From Kutzneria buriramensis (GTDB taxonomy: Bacteria; Actinomycetota; Actinomycetes; Mycobacteriales; Pseudonocardiaceae), in contig NZ_QUNO01000009.1 of NCBI RefSeq assembly GCF_003387475.1, positions 310,001 through 374,000 of the forward strand: DNA of 64,000 bases, written 5' to 3'. This document shows positions 15,709 to 24,649 of the stretch, one piece after another. A program made the translations under genes and the position numbers. How positions within the stretch are numbered: position 1 is the stretch's first letter; every line of letters begins with the position of its first letter. Under the pieces are notes generated by a model. It was not told the DNA's origin. It searched no databases and saw nothing but the letters and a program-made list of their open reading frames with translations.

Positions 15709-16800
15709 ATGCCGCTGCCGAGGGTGTTGCGTCCGCGGGATCATGAACTCGCCCTCGGCCTCACGGCGCTGGCGTTCATCCCGCCGCTGCAGACCCTCGG
15801 CGGCGAGTTCGGCGATCTCCCGACCCGCCCCGCCGACGCGCTCGCCGTCGTCCTGGTGCTGGGGCAGACCGCGCCGCTGGCGTTCCGGACCCGCTGGCCG
15901 GCGCTTTGCCTTGCCGTGTCAGGGATTTCCTTCGCGGCGTACGCGTCGTTCGGCTACCCGCAGACGCTCGCCGCCGCCGGTCTGTATCTCGCGCTGTACG
16001 GCGTCGGCGCGCACCAGCAACGGCATCGGGTGCTGGTGGCGGTCGTCGCGACCGCCGGCTACCTCGCGATGTCGGTCGTCCTGCACGAGCTGGGCTCGCC
16101 CGACCGGTTCCCCGACCACTTCGCGTTCTACCTGGCACTGGCGGCGTGTTGGCTGCTCGGCGCCTACGTCCGGCGGCGGCGCGCCGACGAGGCCGAGCGG
16201 CAGCGGTTGGCCGAGGCGGCGGCCGCCGTGAACGAGCGGGCGCGGATCGCCCGGGAGCTGCACGACGTCGTCACGCACCACGTGACCGCCATGGTGGTGC
16301 AGGCCGACGCCGCGCAGTTCCTGCCGGAGAAGGATCCGGCGTTGACGGCGATCAGCGGCTCCGGCAGGTTGGCGTTGAAGGAATTACGCCACCTGCTGGA
16401 CGTGCTGGAGGCGACCGGCTCCCCCGGCACCGTGCGGGACCTGGTCGAGCAGACCCGGGCCGGCGGCCAGCCGGTGGAGCTGATCGAGGACGGCGACCGT
16501 GTGCCGCTACCCGCCGGCTCGGAGCTGGCCGCATACCGTGTCGTGCAGGAAGCCCTGACCAACGCGGTGAAGTACGCCGCCGGCAACCCCACCACCGTCC
16601 TCATTGGATACTCGCCGGACCGGCTGGACGTCGAGGTCGCCACCGAGGGGTCCCGCACGCATCCCGAGGCGCAGGGCGGCGGGCGGGGCCTCGCCGGGCT
16701 GCGGGACCGGGTGGCGAAGGTCGGCGGCGAGCTCGACGCCGTCGAGGACAACGGGCGGTTCGTGGTCAGGGCCCGCATCCCCACCGGAGGAACGCCGTGA
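15709..16800 (+). CDS. NarL-class sensor histidine kinase
   Basis: 363 residues. Four or five membrane helices fill residues 12-155. A HisKA_3 dimerisation domain follows with the phospho-acceptor His185 in ARELHDVVTHHV, then a GHKL ATPase domain (N box AYRVVQEALTNAVKYA, G box GGGRGLAGLRDRV). There is no large extracellular loop, so it probably senses a membrane or cytoplasmic signal as DesK-like kinases do. It overlaps the response regulator gene by four bases and lies 10 bp after the methyltransferase gene, so these form one operon. Confidence 0.9.
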   Translation: MPLPRVLRPRDHELALGLTALAFIPPLQTLGGEFGDLPTRPADALAVVLVLGQTAPLAFRTRWPALCLAVSGISFAAYASFGYPQTLAAAGLYLALYGVGAHQQRHRVLVAVVATAGYLAMSVVLHELGSPDRFPDHFAFYLALAACWLLGAYVRRRRADEAERQRLAEAAAAVNERARIARELHDVVTHHVTAMVVQADAAQFLPEKDPALTAISGSGRLALKELRHLLDVLEATGSPGTVRDLVEQTRAGGQPVELIEDGDRVPLPAGSELAAYRVVQEALTNAVKYAAGNPTTVLIGYSPDRLDVEVATEGSRTHPEAQGGGRGLAGLRDRVAKVGGELDAVEDNGRFVVRARIPTGGTP

Positions 16801-17444
16801 TCCGGATGCTGATCTGCGAGGACCAGGCGCTGGTGCGCGCCGGCTACGTGACGATCTTCAACGCCCAGCCGGACATGGCAGTCGTCGGCGAGGCGGCGGA
16901 CGGCGAGGAGGCGGTCGCCAAGGCCCGCGAGCTGCGGCCGGACGTCGTCGTGATGGACATCCGAATGCCGCGGCTGGACGGCATCGAGGCCACCCGCCAG
17001 TTGGCCGGCCCCGCGGCGTCGGACCCGATGAAGATCCTCGTCGTCACCACGTTCAACGTCGACCAGTACGTCTACGAGGCGCTGAAGGCCGGCGCGAGCG
17101 GCTTCCTGCTCAAGGACGCCCCGCCGCCGGAACTGGTCGACGGTGTGCGGACGGTCGCGCGCGGCGAATCCCTGCTGTCGCCGGCCGTCACGCGCGCCCT
17201 GATCGGCCGGTTCGCCGACCGGATCCGGCCGGCGGCCGAGCCGGTCACCGCGCTGACCGCCCGCGAGCGGGAGGTGGCCGTGCTCATCGCCGAGGGCCTG
17301 TCCAACGCCGAGATCGCCGAGCGGCTGGTGATCGGCGCGGAGACCGTGAAGACCTACGTCTCACGCATCCTGACCAAGCTGGATCTCCGCGACCGGGTGC
17401 AGATCGTGGTGCTGGCCTACCGCTCCGGCCTGGTCAGCGTGTAG
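16797..17444 (+). CDS. NarL/FixJ-family response regulator
   Basis: 215 residues from the GTG at 16797, which overlaps the kinase stop as GTGA. The receiver domain has the acidic pair Glu8-Asp9, the phosphorylation site Asp54 in VVMDIRMP, and the conserved Thr and Lys in VVTTF and FLLKDAPP. The C-terminal LuxR-type helix-turn-helix (about residues 150-205) reads LTAREREVAVLIAEGLSNAEI and the ETVKTYVSRILTKL recognition region. It is the partner of the overlapping kinase. Target genes are unknown. Confidence 0.93.
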   Translation: MIRMLICEDQALVRAGYVTIFNAQPDMAVVGEAADGEEAVAKARELRPDVVVMDIRMPRLDGIEATRQLAGPAASDPMKILVVTTFNVDQYVYEALKAGASGFLLKDAPPPELVDGVRTVARGESLLSPAVTRALIGRFADRIRPAAEPVTALTAREREVAVLIAEGLSNAEIAERLVIGAETVKTYVSRILTKLDLRDRVQIVVLAYRSGLVSV

Positions 17445-17517
17445 CTCTCGCGGGGGACGCCGGATTGTCCCCGCCAAGGGGACGATCTCGATCACGCGTC
17501 GGCAATACCGTTGGCGC

Positions 17518-18363
17518 ATGGCGGAAAAACCCGTGTCGGCCTGGATCCGACTGCCCGTGATGTTCGTGCTGCTGCTGATCGCCGACATCGTCGCCGAGGC
17601 GATCATCTCGACCGTCGACGACGTGCCGATCGTGGGCCTGGTGGTCGGCCTGGTCATCGGCTGCCTCGTGCTGCTGGTGTACGTCGGCCTCGTGCGCTGG
17701 TTGGAGCACCGGCGCACCCCGGCCGAGCTCGCCCTCGCCGACGCGTTGCCCGGGCTGGGCAAGGGAGTGCTGCTGGGGTTCGGCCTGTTCGTAGCCACGC
17801 TCGCCGTGATCGCGCTGTTCGGCGGCTACCACGTGCTCGGCTACGGCTCGGTCTTCGGCATGCTCAACGCACTCGGCCTGATGTGGACCGTCGCCGTCGG
17901 CGAGGAACTGGTGTTCCGCGGCGCGCTGTACCGGATCCTGGAGGAGAAGACCGGCACCTACTGGGCGATCGTGATCTCCGGCCTCGTGTTCGGCGGCGTG
18001 CACGTGGTCAACCCGCACGGCACCGTCATCGGCGCGCTGGCCATCGCCATCGAGGCCGGCCTGCTGACCGGCGCCGCCTACGCCGCGACCCGCTCGCTGT
18101 GGCTGGTCATCGGCTTCCACATGGCGTGGAACCTGGCGGAGGGCGGCATCTTCGGCACCTCCGTCTCCGGTTCCGGCGCGGGCCCGGCGGTCGGCCTGCT
18201 CCGCGCCGCCACCACCGGACCGGAGCTGCTCACCGGCGGCCAGTTCGGCCCCGAGGCGAGCATCGTCGCCGTCATCGTCTGCGGCGTGCCGGCGATCCTG
18301 TTCCTGCGACTCGCCAAGCGCCGCGGGCGCTTGATCAGCCGACGCCAGCCCGTAGCCTCTTAG
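17518..18363 (+). CDS. CPBP-family intramembrane metalloprotease
   Basis: 281 residues, seven or eight membrane helices. The CAAX-protease/bacteriocin-processing (CPBP, ABI) motifs are present: GEELVFRG with Glu129, Glu130 and Arg134, a second-motif His in FGGVHVVNPH, and FHMAWNLAEGG near the C-terminus. These residues form the metalloprotease active site in the membrane. In bacteria such proteins process peptides, give bacteriocin immunity or cleave membrane regulators; the substrate here is unknown. The next gene starts three bases after the stop. Confidence 0.85.
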   Translation: MAEKPVSAWIRLPVMFVLLLIADIVAEAIISTVDDVPIVGLVVGLVIGCLVLLVYVGLVRWLEHRRTPAELALADALPGLGKGVLLGFGLFVATLAVIALFGGYHVLGYGSVFGMLNALGLMWTVAVGEELVFRGALYRILEEKTGTYWAIVISGLVFGGVHVVNPHGTVIGALAIAIEAGLLTGAAYAATRSLWLVIGFHMAWNLAEGGIFGTSVSGSGAGPAVGLLRAATTGPELLTGGQFGPEASIVAVIVCGVPAILFLRLAKRRGRLISRRQPVAS

Positions 18364-18366
18364 GAC

Positions 18367-19311
18367 ATGGGAATCGTGCCGGTCCGCGCCAGCCGCACCC
18401 TGCCCGGCGAGGGCTACCACACCCGGCCGTGGGCCGGCGGATTCGTGGCCGTCGACCGGGACGGCCACGCCACCGTCCTCGACGGCGAGCTCGGCATCGT
18501 CGACGAGCTGGATGTCGGTCCCACCAACGACCTCAGCCGCGACGGCGCCACCTGGGCCTGGCACGCCGACGGCGCGCTGTCGGTGGGCGATCCGCGCGGC
18601 GAGCACGCCAGCACGCCCTTGCCGGACATCGACCACTGCGCCTGGTCCGGCGACACCCTCTGGGTGGTGCACCGGTCCCCGGCGGAATTCACCGTCGAGC
18701 TGCGGGATCGGGGCAACCGGATGCTGCGGAGCACGAGCTTCCCCGACCCGCTGGAAGGCGCGAGCGCCCTGCTGGAGCCGCATCCCAGCGACCACCGGAT
18801 GGTGCTCTGGTTCGCCGACGGCGGCGTCAGCGACCCGGTCAGCTGGCTGTTCGACGACGACCTCACGCGGGTCGAGCTGCCCACCGAGTACGAGGCCGGG
18901 CCGCCGGTGTTCGGCGGCGACTGGTTCGTCTACGGAAACGAGGAGGCCCTGGTCAAGGTGGCCTGGCCGCACGGCGAGGAGCTGCGTCGGCTGGCCTGGC
19001 GGGCGATCGAGCCGGACGAGGACGTCGACGACAGCCTGGACCTGGACGTGCTCCTGCTGCCCGACCACCACGTCCTCTGGCACACCTCCAACGGCCTCAC
19101 CCACGTGGTGGACCTCGGCGACATGTCCTGGCGCAGCGTCGCCGTCGACGGCCATCCCGCCGGCCCGACCAGCGACTTCTTCCCCAGCCTGGCCGGCGAC
19201 TCCACCCCGTACACCGACTTCGGGTCGGCGGTGCGCGGCCCGCACGGCCTGCTCGCCACCTATGGCCGCCGCGAGCTGGTGCTCACCGACCCGCTGGACT
19301 GGATTCGCTGA
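18367..19311 (+). CDS. conserved hypothetical protein, possibly propeller-like
   Basis: 314 residues without signal peptide or membrane helix. I do not recognise a family. The sequence shows a recurring alternation of short beta strands with Trp or Gly-Asp turns (AWHADGALSVGD, CAWSGDTLWVVHR, GGDWFVYGNEEALVKVAW, LWHTSNGLTHVVDLGDMSW), which suggests a beta-propeller. It is rich in Asp and Glu. It starts three bases after the CPBP protease and is probably co-transcribed with it. The 3' end overlaps a converging hydrolase gene by 29 bp. Confidence 0.7.
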   Translation: MGIVPVRASRTLPGEGYHTRPWAGGFVAVDRDGHATVLDGELGIVDELDVGPTNDLSRDGATWAWHADGALSVGDPRGEHASTPLPDIDHCAWSGDTLWVVHRSPAEFTVELRDRGNRMLRSTSFPDPLEGASALLEPHPSDHRMVLWFADGGVSDPVSWLFDDDLTRVELPTEYEAGPPVFGGDWFVYGNEEALVKVAWPHGEELRRLAWRAIEPDEDVDDSLDLDVLLLPDHHVLWHTSNGLTHVVDLGDMSWRSVAVDGHPAGPTSDFFPSLAGDSTPYTDFGSAVRGPHGLLATYGRRELVLTDPLDWIR

Positions 19312-20041
19312 GGAAGTCCAGGATCGCGGCGCCGAACTCCGGGTTCGTCCAGGCGCCCCAGTGGTCGCCGGCGAGGCTCAGGTAACGGCCGTTGGGCAGC
19401 GCCTCGGCCAGCTTGTCGGCCGAGGCCCGCTCCCGGTCGTCCGCACCGAAGATCACCAGCGTGGGGACGTCGATCGCGGCCAGGTCCTCGATCGGCGTGG
19501 CCACGTGCGTGTCCGGGACGTTGCGCAGGGCCAGCGGGTCGCCGCCGAGCTGCTCGAGCCAGTACGCCGTCCGCCGCTGGCCGCCGTCGAGTTCGCCGCC
19601 CTCGGCGATCGCGGTCAGCGTGGCCCGGATGCCGCCGGTCCGGCCGGTCGCCGCGTCCAGCGCGTCAAGGCCCTGACCTGCGATGATGGCCCGCCGAGGC
19701 CGAGCGCCGCGGACCAGCATCCGCAGCACCACGCGGCCGCCCAGCGAGTAGCCGCCGAGGTCGTAGTCGTCCAGGCCCAGGTGCTCGATCAGGGCCAGGC
19801 CGTCCTCGGCGAGCACGTCCGGCGGATAGCACGCCGGATCGTGCGGGCGGGCGCTGTCACCGTGACCGCGCAGGTCGGGCAGGATCACCCGGTAGCCGCG
19901 CTCGGCGATCGCCCTCGCCGGGCCCTGGTCGATCCACTGCGATCCCAGGCCCATCACGCCGTGGAGCAGCACCACGGGTCGCCCCTCCCCCAGTTCCCGG
20001 TACGCCAGTTCGAGGCCGTCCCGGCCGTGAAATCGTTGCAT
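19283..20041 (-). CDS. alpha/beta-fold hydrolase
   Basis: 252 residues. The oxyanion segment VVLLHGVMGLGSQW, the LPDLRGHGDS strand, the nucleophile elbow GGYSLGG with Ser99, an Asp in IFGADDRE and a His in AGDHWGAW give a complete catalytic triad. The cap region is short. The enzyme is cytosolic and could hydrolyse esters or similar small molecules; the substrate is unknown. It stands alone on the minus strand, 65 bp downstream of an SDR gene, and may share its transcript. Confidence 0.85.
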   Translation of the reverse strand: MQRFHGRDGLELAYRELGEGRPVVLLHGVMGLGSQWIDQGPARAIAERGYRVILPDLRGHGDSARPHDPACYPPDVLAEDGLALIEHLGLDDYDLGGYSLGGRVVLRMLVRGARPRRAIIAGQGLDALDAATGRTGGIRATLTAIAEGGELDGGQRRTAYWLEQLGGDPLALRNVPDTHVATPIEDLAAIDVPTLVIFGADDRERASADKLAEALPNGRYLSLAGDHWGAWTNPEFGAAILDFLSESSPAGR

Positions 20042-20105
20042 TGGGCGGATTCTGGCACGAAGGCGCCGGCGGCGCGCGGGGGTTTTCGCGCCGCCGGCCG
20101 GCTTG

Positions 20106-20870
20106 TCACTTGCCGTGCGGGTCGGAGTGGTTGAGCGCCGCCACGACCTGGTCGTAGTCGCCCCGGGCCTCGCCGTAGCGGAGGAACTTCACCCGCTCGA
20201 CCTGGATCTCCTTGGCGTCCGGCTGCGTCTCGATCAGCGTCATGACCTCGTCGACGAACTCCTCCAGCGGCATCGCGTGCTCGTTGGTCTCCTGCCCCGG
20301 CATCAGCGGCGTCCGCACCGACGGCGGCACCAGCTCCACCACCTTCACCGACGTGTCGGCGAGCTGGAGGCGCAGCGACTCGCTGAGCATGTGGATCGCC
20401 GCCTTGGACGCGTTGTAGCTGGGCGTGACCTTCAGCGGCGTGAACGCCAGGCCCGAGGAGACGGTGACGATGGTGGCGTCCGGGCGGGTCTGGAGGTGCT
20501 CGACGAACGCCGCGATCAGGCGGATCGGGCCGAGCAGGTTGGTGGTGACCACGGCCTCGGCGGAGGCGAGGAAGCCCTCCGGGCGGTGCCAGTCCTCGGC
20601 GGTCATGATGCCGGCCATCGTCAGCAGCACGTTCAGCTCGGGGTGCCGGGCCAGCACCTCCTTGGCCGCCGTCTCGATGCTGCCGGGGTCGGCGGTGTCG
20701 ATCGGGACGGTGTCGATCTCCGGGTGGTCGGCGGCGATCCGCTCCAGCACGGCGACGCGGCGCCCGCCGACGATGACCTTGTTGCCGCGCTCCGTCAGGG
20801 CCAGCGCCAGGGCGAGGCCGATGCCGCTGGTCCCGCCGGGGATGAAGACGGTGTTTCCGGTGATGTCCAT
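20106..20870 (-). CDS. short-chain dehydrogenase/reductase (DltE-like)
   Basis: 254 residues from the ATG at 20870. The nucleotide-binding motif is GGTSGIG (residues 12-18), NMAG is replaced by TMAG (residues 84-87), and the catalytic Ser139, Tyr152 and Lys156 are present in VSSGLAF and SYNASK. This is a classical SDR of the group often named DltE-like oxidoreductases. It diverges from a MmyB-type regulator, the usual arrangement for these SDRs, and is probably repressed or activated by it. An open frame extends upstream but overlaps the regulator gene and is not used. Confidence 0.85.
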   Translation of the reverse strand: MDITGNTVFIPGGTSGIGLALALALTERGNKVIVGGRRVAVLERIAADHPEIDTVPIDTADPGSIETAAKEVLARHPELNVLLTMAGIMTAEDWHRPEGFLASAEAVVTTNLLGPIRLIAAFVEHLQTRPDATIVTVSSGLAFTPLKVTPSYNASKAAIHMLSESLRLQLADTSVKVVELVPPSVRTPLMPGQETNEHAMPLEEFVDEVMTLIETQPDAKEIQVERVKFLRYGEARGDYDQVVAALNHSDPHGK

Positions 20871-20921
20871 GGCACAGAGCCTGGCCGGTCTTCCGGGACG
20901 TGTGCAGAGAGCACTCATCGG

Positions 20922-20965
20922 GGGATCGGCGATCCCTGGCTGGCGTCGCAGCCGGGTCGGATACT
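20922..20965. promoter_or_regulatory. inverted repeat and candidate promoter between the SDR and MmyB-type genes
   Basis: A perfect dyad GGGATCG-G-CGATCCC (20922-20936) is a candidate operator. GATACT (20960-20965) sits seven bases before the ATG at 20973, in the position expected for the -10 of a leaderless message. No good -35 is seen. Intergenic length is 102 bp. Confidence 0.45.
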
Positions 20966-20972
20966 TCAACGT

Positions 20973-21818
20973 ATGGATCGAGCCGCACTCGCCGCCTTCC
21001 TGCGCACCCGACGCGAGGCCCTGCAACCCGAGGACATCGGGCTGCCGGCCGGCGCCCGGCGGCGCACGCGGGGGCTGCGCCGGGAGGAGGTCGCCACTCT
21101 CGCGGCGATGTCCACCGACTACTACACGCGGCTGGAGCAGGAGCGGGGGCCGCAGCCCAGCGAGCAGATGCTGGCGTCGCTGGCCCGGGCGCTGCGGCTG
21201 TCCACCGACGAGCGGGACTACCTGTTCCGGGTCGCCGGCCGCAACGCGCCGTCGTCGGTCTCCGCCGCCCCGCACGTCGCCCCGGCGCTGCTGCGCGTGC
21301 TGGACCGGCTCGACGACACCCCCGCGTTGATCATCTCCGACCTCGCCGAGACGCTGGTCCAGAACCGCATGGCCAAGGCCCTGTTCGGCGATCTCACCAG
21401 GTACACCGGGCACGCCCGCAGCGAGATCTACCGCTGGTTCACCGACCCCGAGCAGCGCGTCGTGTACCCCGAGGACTACCGGCCGCACCACAGCCGCGCG
21501 CTGGTCGCCAACCTGCGCGTCGTCTACGGGCAGCTGGGGCCGAAGTCCCGGGCCGGCGAGCTGGTCGCCGTGCTGTGCAAGCTCAGCGCCGAGTTCGCCG
21601 AGCTGTGGGAACGGCAGGAGGTCGCCAAGCGGTTCGCCGACCACAAGACGCTGCTGCACCCCGAGCTGGGTCCGATCGAGGTCGACTGCCAGGTCCTGTT
21701 CACCGAGGACCAGTCCCAGGCGCTGCTCGTGCTGACCGCTCCCCCGCGCAGCGAGGGGCACGAGAAGCTCCAGCTGCTGAACGTGCTGGGCAACGAGCGG
21801 TTCCCCGTCACCAGTTGA
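20973..21818 (+). CDS. XRE-type regulator with MmyB-like ligand-binding domain
   Basis: 281 residues. The N-terminal helix-turn-helix (LAAFLRTRREALQP...GLRREEVATLAAMSTDYYTRLEQERG) and the C-terminal domain (LDDTPALIISDLAETLVQNRMAKALFGD) match the actinobacterial HTH/MmyB family. The C-terminal domain resembles PAS-like folds thought to bind fatty-acid-like ligands. These regulators are characteristically divergent from an SDR gene, as here, and control it. There is no Shine-Dalgarno before the ATG. The 3' end overlaps the converging nuclease-like gene by 11 bp. Confidence 0.88.
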   Translation: MDRAALAAFLRTRREALQPEDIGLPAGARRRTRGLRREEVATLAAMSTDYYTRLEQERGPQPSEQMLASLARALRLSTDERDYLFRVAGRNAPSSVSAAPHVAPALLRVLDRLDDTPALIISDLAETLVQNRMAKALFGDLTRYTGHARSEIYRWFTDPEQRVVYPEDYRPHHSRALVANLRVVYGQLGPKSRAGELVAVLCKLSAEFAELWERQEVAKRFADHKTLLHPELGPIEVDCQVLFTEDQSQALLVLTAPPRSEGHEKLQLLNVLGNERFPVTS

Positions 21819-22482
21819 TCGTCGCGCGCACCGGCCGGTGGTCGGACAGGCCGTCCGCCTCGAGCACCCTCGCCTCGGTGGCGGTGACGCCGTTGGTGAT
21901 CACGTGGTCGATGGTCTGGTCGTGCCGGGTCGTGGCTCCCCACGGCAGCTCGGCCAGCTCGTAGCCCGGCCCGAGGTCACGCAGCACGGTGGCGCCGTCG
22001 GCGTTGAAGTCGCCGAGCAGCACCGCCGGCTCGTACTCCCGGAGCAAGGCCAGCTGCGTAGGGCGCTTGGTGTCGCCCCAGCTCACGTGGGTGGCGACGA
22101 TCGTGTGGCCCTGCACCTCGACCGCCAGCGCGCCCTTGCCGGCGTCGTTGGGGAACGGATCCCAGTCGATCTCCTCGCTCGGGCCGTTCACCAGCAGCAC
22201 CAGGTATTCGCGCGAGTCGTAGAGCGGCGACGGCACCCGCCGCGCGCTGGGCGTTCGCGGATAGCGCATGGCGTGCACCGTCCGGTTCGGGATGACCTTC
22301 AGCGCCCAGAGCAGGTCGCCGCTGACCTCTTGCAGCGCGACGACCTGCTCCTCCAGCTCCGCCACCCGGTCGGCGACGGCCTTGATCCGCTTCGACTCGT
22401 CCGGCCACTGGCCGACGACGTCCTCGGCCCAGTTGTCGGCGTGGACGCGGTGCAGCACGTTCCAGGTGGCCACGGTGATCAC
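21808..22482 (-). CDS. endonuclease/exonuclease/phosphatase superfamily protein
   Basis: 224 residues from the GTG at 22482, where the product begins VITVATWNVLHRV, the standard first strand of the fold. Further motifs are a Glu in VALQEVSG, a His in ATHVSWGDTK, LLGDFNADG and the terminal GLSDHRPV. These bind Mg2+ and catalyse phosphoester hydrolysis in DNase I-like enzymes. Small proteins of this type can act on nucleic acids or phospho-sugars or lipids, and the substrate is not clear here. No signal peptide is seen. The gene lies 11 bp after the upstream hydrolase gene on the same strand. Confidence 0.82.
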   Translation of the reverse strand: MITVATWNVLHRVHADNWAEDVVGQWPDESKRIKAVADRVAELEEQVVALQEVSGDLLWALKVIPNRTVHAMRYPRTPSARRVPSPLYDSREYLVLLVNGPSEEIDWDPFPNDAGKGALAVEVQGHTIVATHVSWGDTKRPTQLALLREYEPAVLLGDFNADGATVLRDLGPGYELAELPWGATTRHDQTIDHVITNGVTATEARVLEADGLSDHRPVRATINW

Positions 22483-22493
22483 AGGCCGCGATG

Positions 22494-23873
22494 TTAGTGG
22501 GCGGCGTCCTGCACGATCAGGGCCGCGTCGAGCGGCAGCAGGAATCCGTCCAGCGTGTCCTTCGCCGCGGCCTTCGTCACAGCGGCCGGGTAGTCGCCGT
22601 GCGTGGGGTACAGCTGCTGGAGCTGTTGGGCGGTGAACGGCGTCGTCGTGCCCCACAGCGCGCAGAACGGGCTGCTGCCGGTGTTTCCGGTACCGGTGAG
22701 GGTCGACGCCGGCGCTTGCAGGGCCGGCGTGCGGATACCGCCCAGCGCGTTGCCGTACTGGTCACGCAGCATGGCCGGCGGGTCGCCGGCGATGGCGATC
22801 CGGTCGGCCTTCGGCGGCGCGATGCCGTAGCGGACCCAGGCGTCGAGACGGGCCAGCGCCGAGTTCATCAGGTACCGCTCCTGGCCGTCGTTCGCCGGGA
22901 GCGCGCACTGCGGGAACGGGGCGTCCGGGAGGAACCGCTTGATCTCGATCTCCCCCAGCTGCTGCTGGTGCGCGTCCAGGTGCGAGGTACCGGGGATCTC
23001 CCACAGCCGGAACTCCGGATTGTCCGGCTGGGTCGCCGGGAAGTAGTCCACGGGCGCCAGCACGTCGGTCTCGGTCTGCACGGTCAGCACCGGCACGTCC
23101 AGGTCGGTCCGGGTCCAGGTCGACAGCCCCGGCTGATCCGCCTGCGGCGCCTGGGAGATCGGCGCGACGACCGCGCGCCGGCTGTGCACCAGGAAGCCGT
23201 CGTAGAGGTGCTGTCGGGGCTGGATCGCGTTGGCGTAGGTGACCATTCGCAGGGACGACTGGGATTCACCGTCCGCGATCAGGGCTTTCGGCTTGAGGCC
23301 GCCCAGCGGATCGACACCGCCGGGATGCTTCAGCGCCTCCGCCGCCTGCGAGAAGATGTCGTACGAGAAGGTGTCGCCCGGGTGGCTCAGCGTGCCGTAG
23401 CGGGCCGGGTCGATGTGCTGGAGCGCCGTGACGCCGACCGCCTGCGCCGAGATGCCCACCCAGGCGTAGCCGGCACGGAGCAGTTCCGCGTTGTAGTACT
23501 GGAAATCCGGATCGACGTCGATGCCAGCGGTGACGTTGAGCCATTCCACGACCACCGTGCCGTTGAACCTGTGTGGATCGGTCGGTCGCCGCACCAGCAT
23601 TCGGGTCTCGTACGGGGCCTGCTCCGCCGGCGTCACGTCCCAGCGGCCGTCATCCGTCCACGTGCCCTGTTGGACGTAACCCGTCGCCGTGCCGCCGAAG
23701 AAGAACTCCTGCTCCGTGTAGCCCGGCATCGGCACCGGCGACGAGGTGAACGGGATGCCGAAGTGGCCGCCCGTCACCGGCCCGATCACCTGCGGCGACG
23801 GCGTTTCCGCGCTCGCTGCCGGGGCCAGCGTGACCACCAGCGCCGCGGCAAGGACTGCTCCCAGTTTGCGCAC
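22494..23873 (-). CDS. secreted alpha/beta-hydrolase domain protein
   Basis: 459 residues. A clean signal peptide (MRKLGAVLAAALVVTLAPA, cleavage near ASA) is followed by a large alpha/beta-hydrolase-domain protein of the class with FNGTVVVEWLNVTAGID, YAWVGISAQAVGV, the nucleophile GESQSS and a late His in IPGTSHLDAH. In this family the elbow G-E-S-Q-S is typical and the substrate is generally unknown. The enzyme acts outside the cell or at its surface. It precedes the nuclease-like gene by 11 bp and is likely in the same transcript. Confidence 0.82.
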   Translation of the reverse strand: MRKLGAVLAAALVVTLAPAASAETPSPQVIGPVTGGHFGIPFTSSPVPMPGYTEQEFFFGGTATGYVQQGTWTDDGRWDVTPAEQAPYETRMLVRRPTDPHRFNGTVVVEWLNVTAGIDVDPDFQYYNAELLRAGYAWVGISAQAVGVTALQHIDPARYGTLSHPGDTFSYDIFSQAAEALKHPGGVDPLGGLKPKALIADGESQSSLRMVTYANAIQPRQHLYDGFLVHSRRAVVAPISQAPQADQPGLSTWTRTDLDVPVLTVQTETDVLAPVDYFPATQPDNPEFRLWEIPGTSHLDAHQQQLGEIEIKRFLPDAPFPQCALPANDGQERYLMNSALARLDAWVRYGIAPPKADRIAIAGDPPAMLRDQYGNALGGIRTPALQAPASTLTGTGNTGSSPFCALWGTTTPFTAQQLQQLYPTHGDYPAAVTKAAAKDTLDGFLLPLDAALIVQDAAH

Positions 23874-23906
23874 GGGCCCCAGTGCTACTCCGCTTTCCCC
23901 GTCGCC

Positions 23907-24515
23907 TCAACGCAATTTCGGGTCGAGCTGCACCGGGTATCCGGCCTTGAGCACCGTGACCGTCGACGGCGGCGTGATCACCGTTGCCGTGCCCTGTTTC
24001 GGTGCCTTGGTGCGGTTCTGGTACCCCTGTCTGGTCCACAGCACCAGCTCGTCACCCAGAACGAGCATCGGATTCCCGTCCTTGTGGACGAAAGTTCCCG
24101 TCGGCAGGTCGTTCCAGCGCATCCGGTGGTGCCGCCTGGTGTGCGTGCCGCGGATGATCCGCTCCCCGTGCAGCTGGTGGTTCATCTCCTTGGCCGACGG
24201 TCTGTTTCCGGCCGCTTCCGCCCAGGCGTCCCGATATGCCGTGTAACTCCCGTGTCGGCATTCCCCGCACGGCCGGTGGCCCGCCGCGAACGACACCGCC
24301 TCGTCGTGGAAGTACAGGTGCGTCCACCGGTTCGGCAGCCACTGTTCCCGCCACCGGCCCCGGAACTCCAACGCGCACGTGATCCACAGGTCGCTCGCGT
24401 GGAACCGGACGATCTCCCGCCCGGCGTGGATGATCCCGCGGTTGCCCGTCCACGCCCCGCGCAACGGGAACGCCTCGATCTCCCCCGTCGGCGTGACCCG
24501 ATTCCGTTCCGTCAC
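23907..24515 (-). CDS. conserved protein of unknown function with an Ada-like CxxC knuckle
   Basis: 202 residues from the GTG at 24515, seven bases after GGAGG. The family is recognisable as a widespread uncharacterised protein: the segments LRGAWTGNRGIIH, CALEFRGRWREQW and LYFHDEAVSFAAGHRPCGECR are its core. The last resembles the second half of the Ada N-terminal zinc site (AAGFRPC-x2-CRP), with Cys83 and Cys86. The C-terminal half ends with a beta-rich TFVHKDGNPMLVLGDELVLW. The first Cys pair of Ada is missing, so methyl transfer like Ada is not shown. It diverges from an IclR-like gene. Confidence 0.7.
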   Translation of the reverse strand: MTERNRVTPTGEIEAFPLRGAWTGNRGIIHAGREIVRFHASDLWITCALEFRGRWREQWLPNRWTHLYFHDEAVSFAAGHRPCGECRHGSYTAYRDAWAEAAGNRPSAKEMNHQLHGERIIRGTHTRRHHRMRWNDLPTGTFVHKDGNPMLVLGDELVLWTRQGYQNRTKAPKQGTATVITPPSTVTVLKAGYPVQLDPKLR

Positions 24516-24649
24516 CGCGGTTCCTCCCTGTGACCGGCCGACTCCCACCGTAACAACGTTTCGTGACCGTTTCGGTCGTTCGGACAGTGATGGCGCGAAT
24601 CCGCGACACTCGCCGCCCCGACCCCGTATCCGCACGTCATGCTGGGTGC

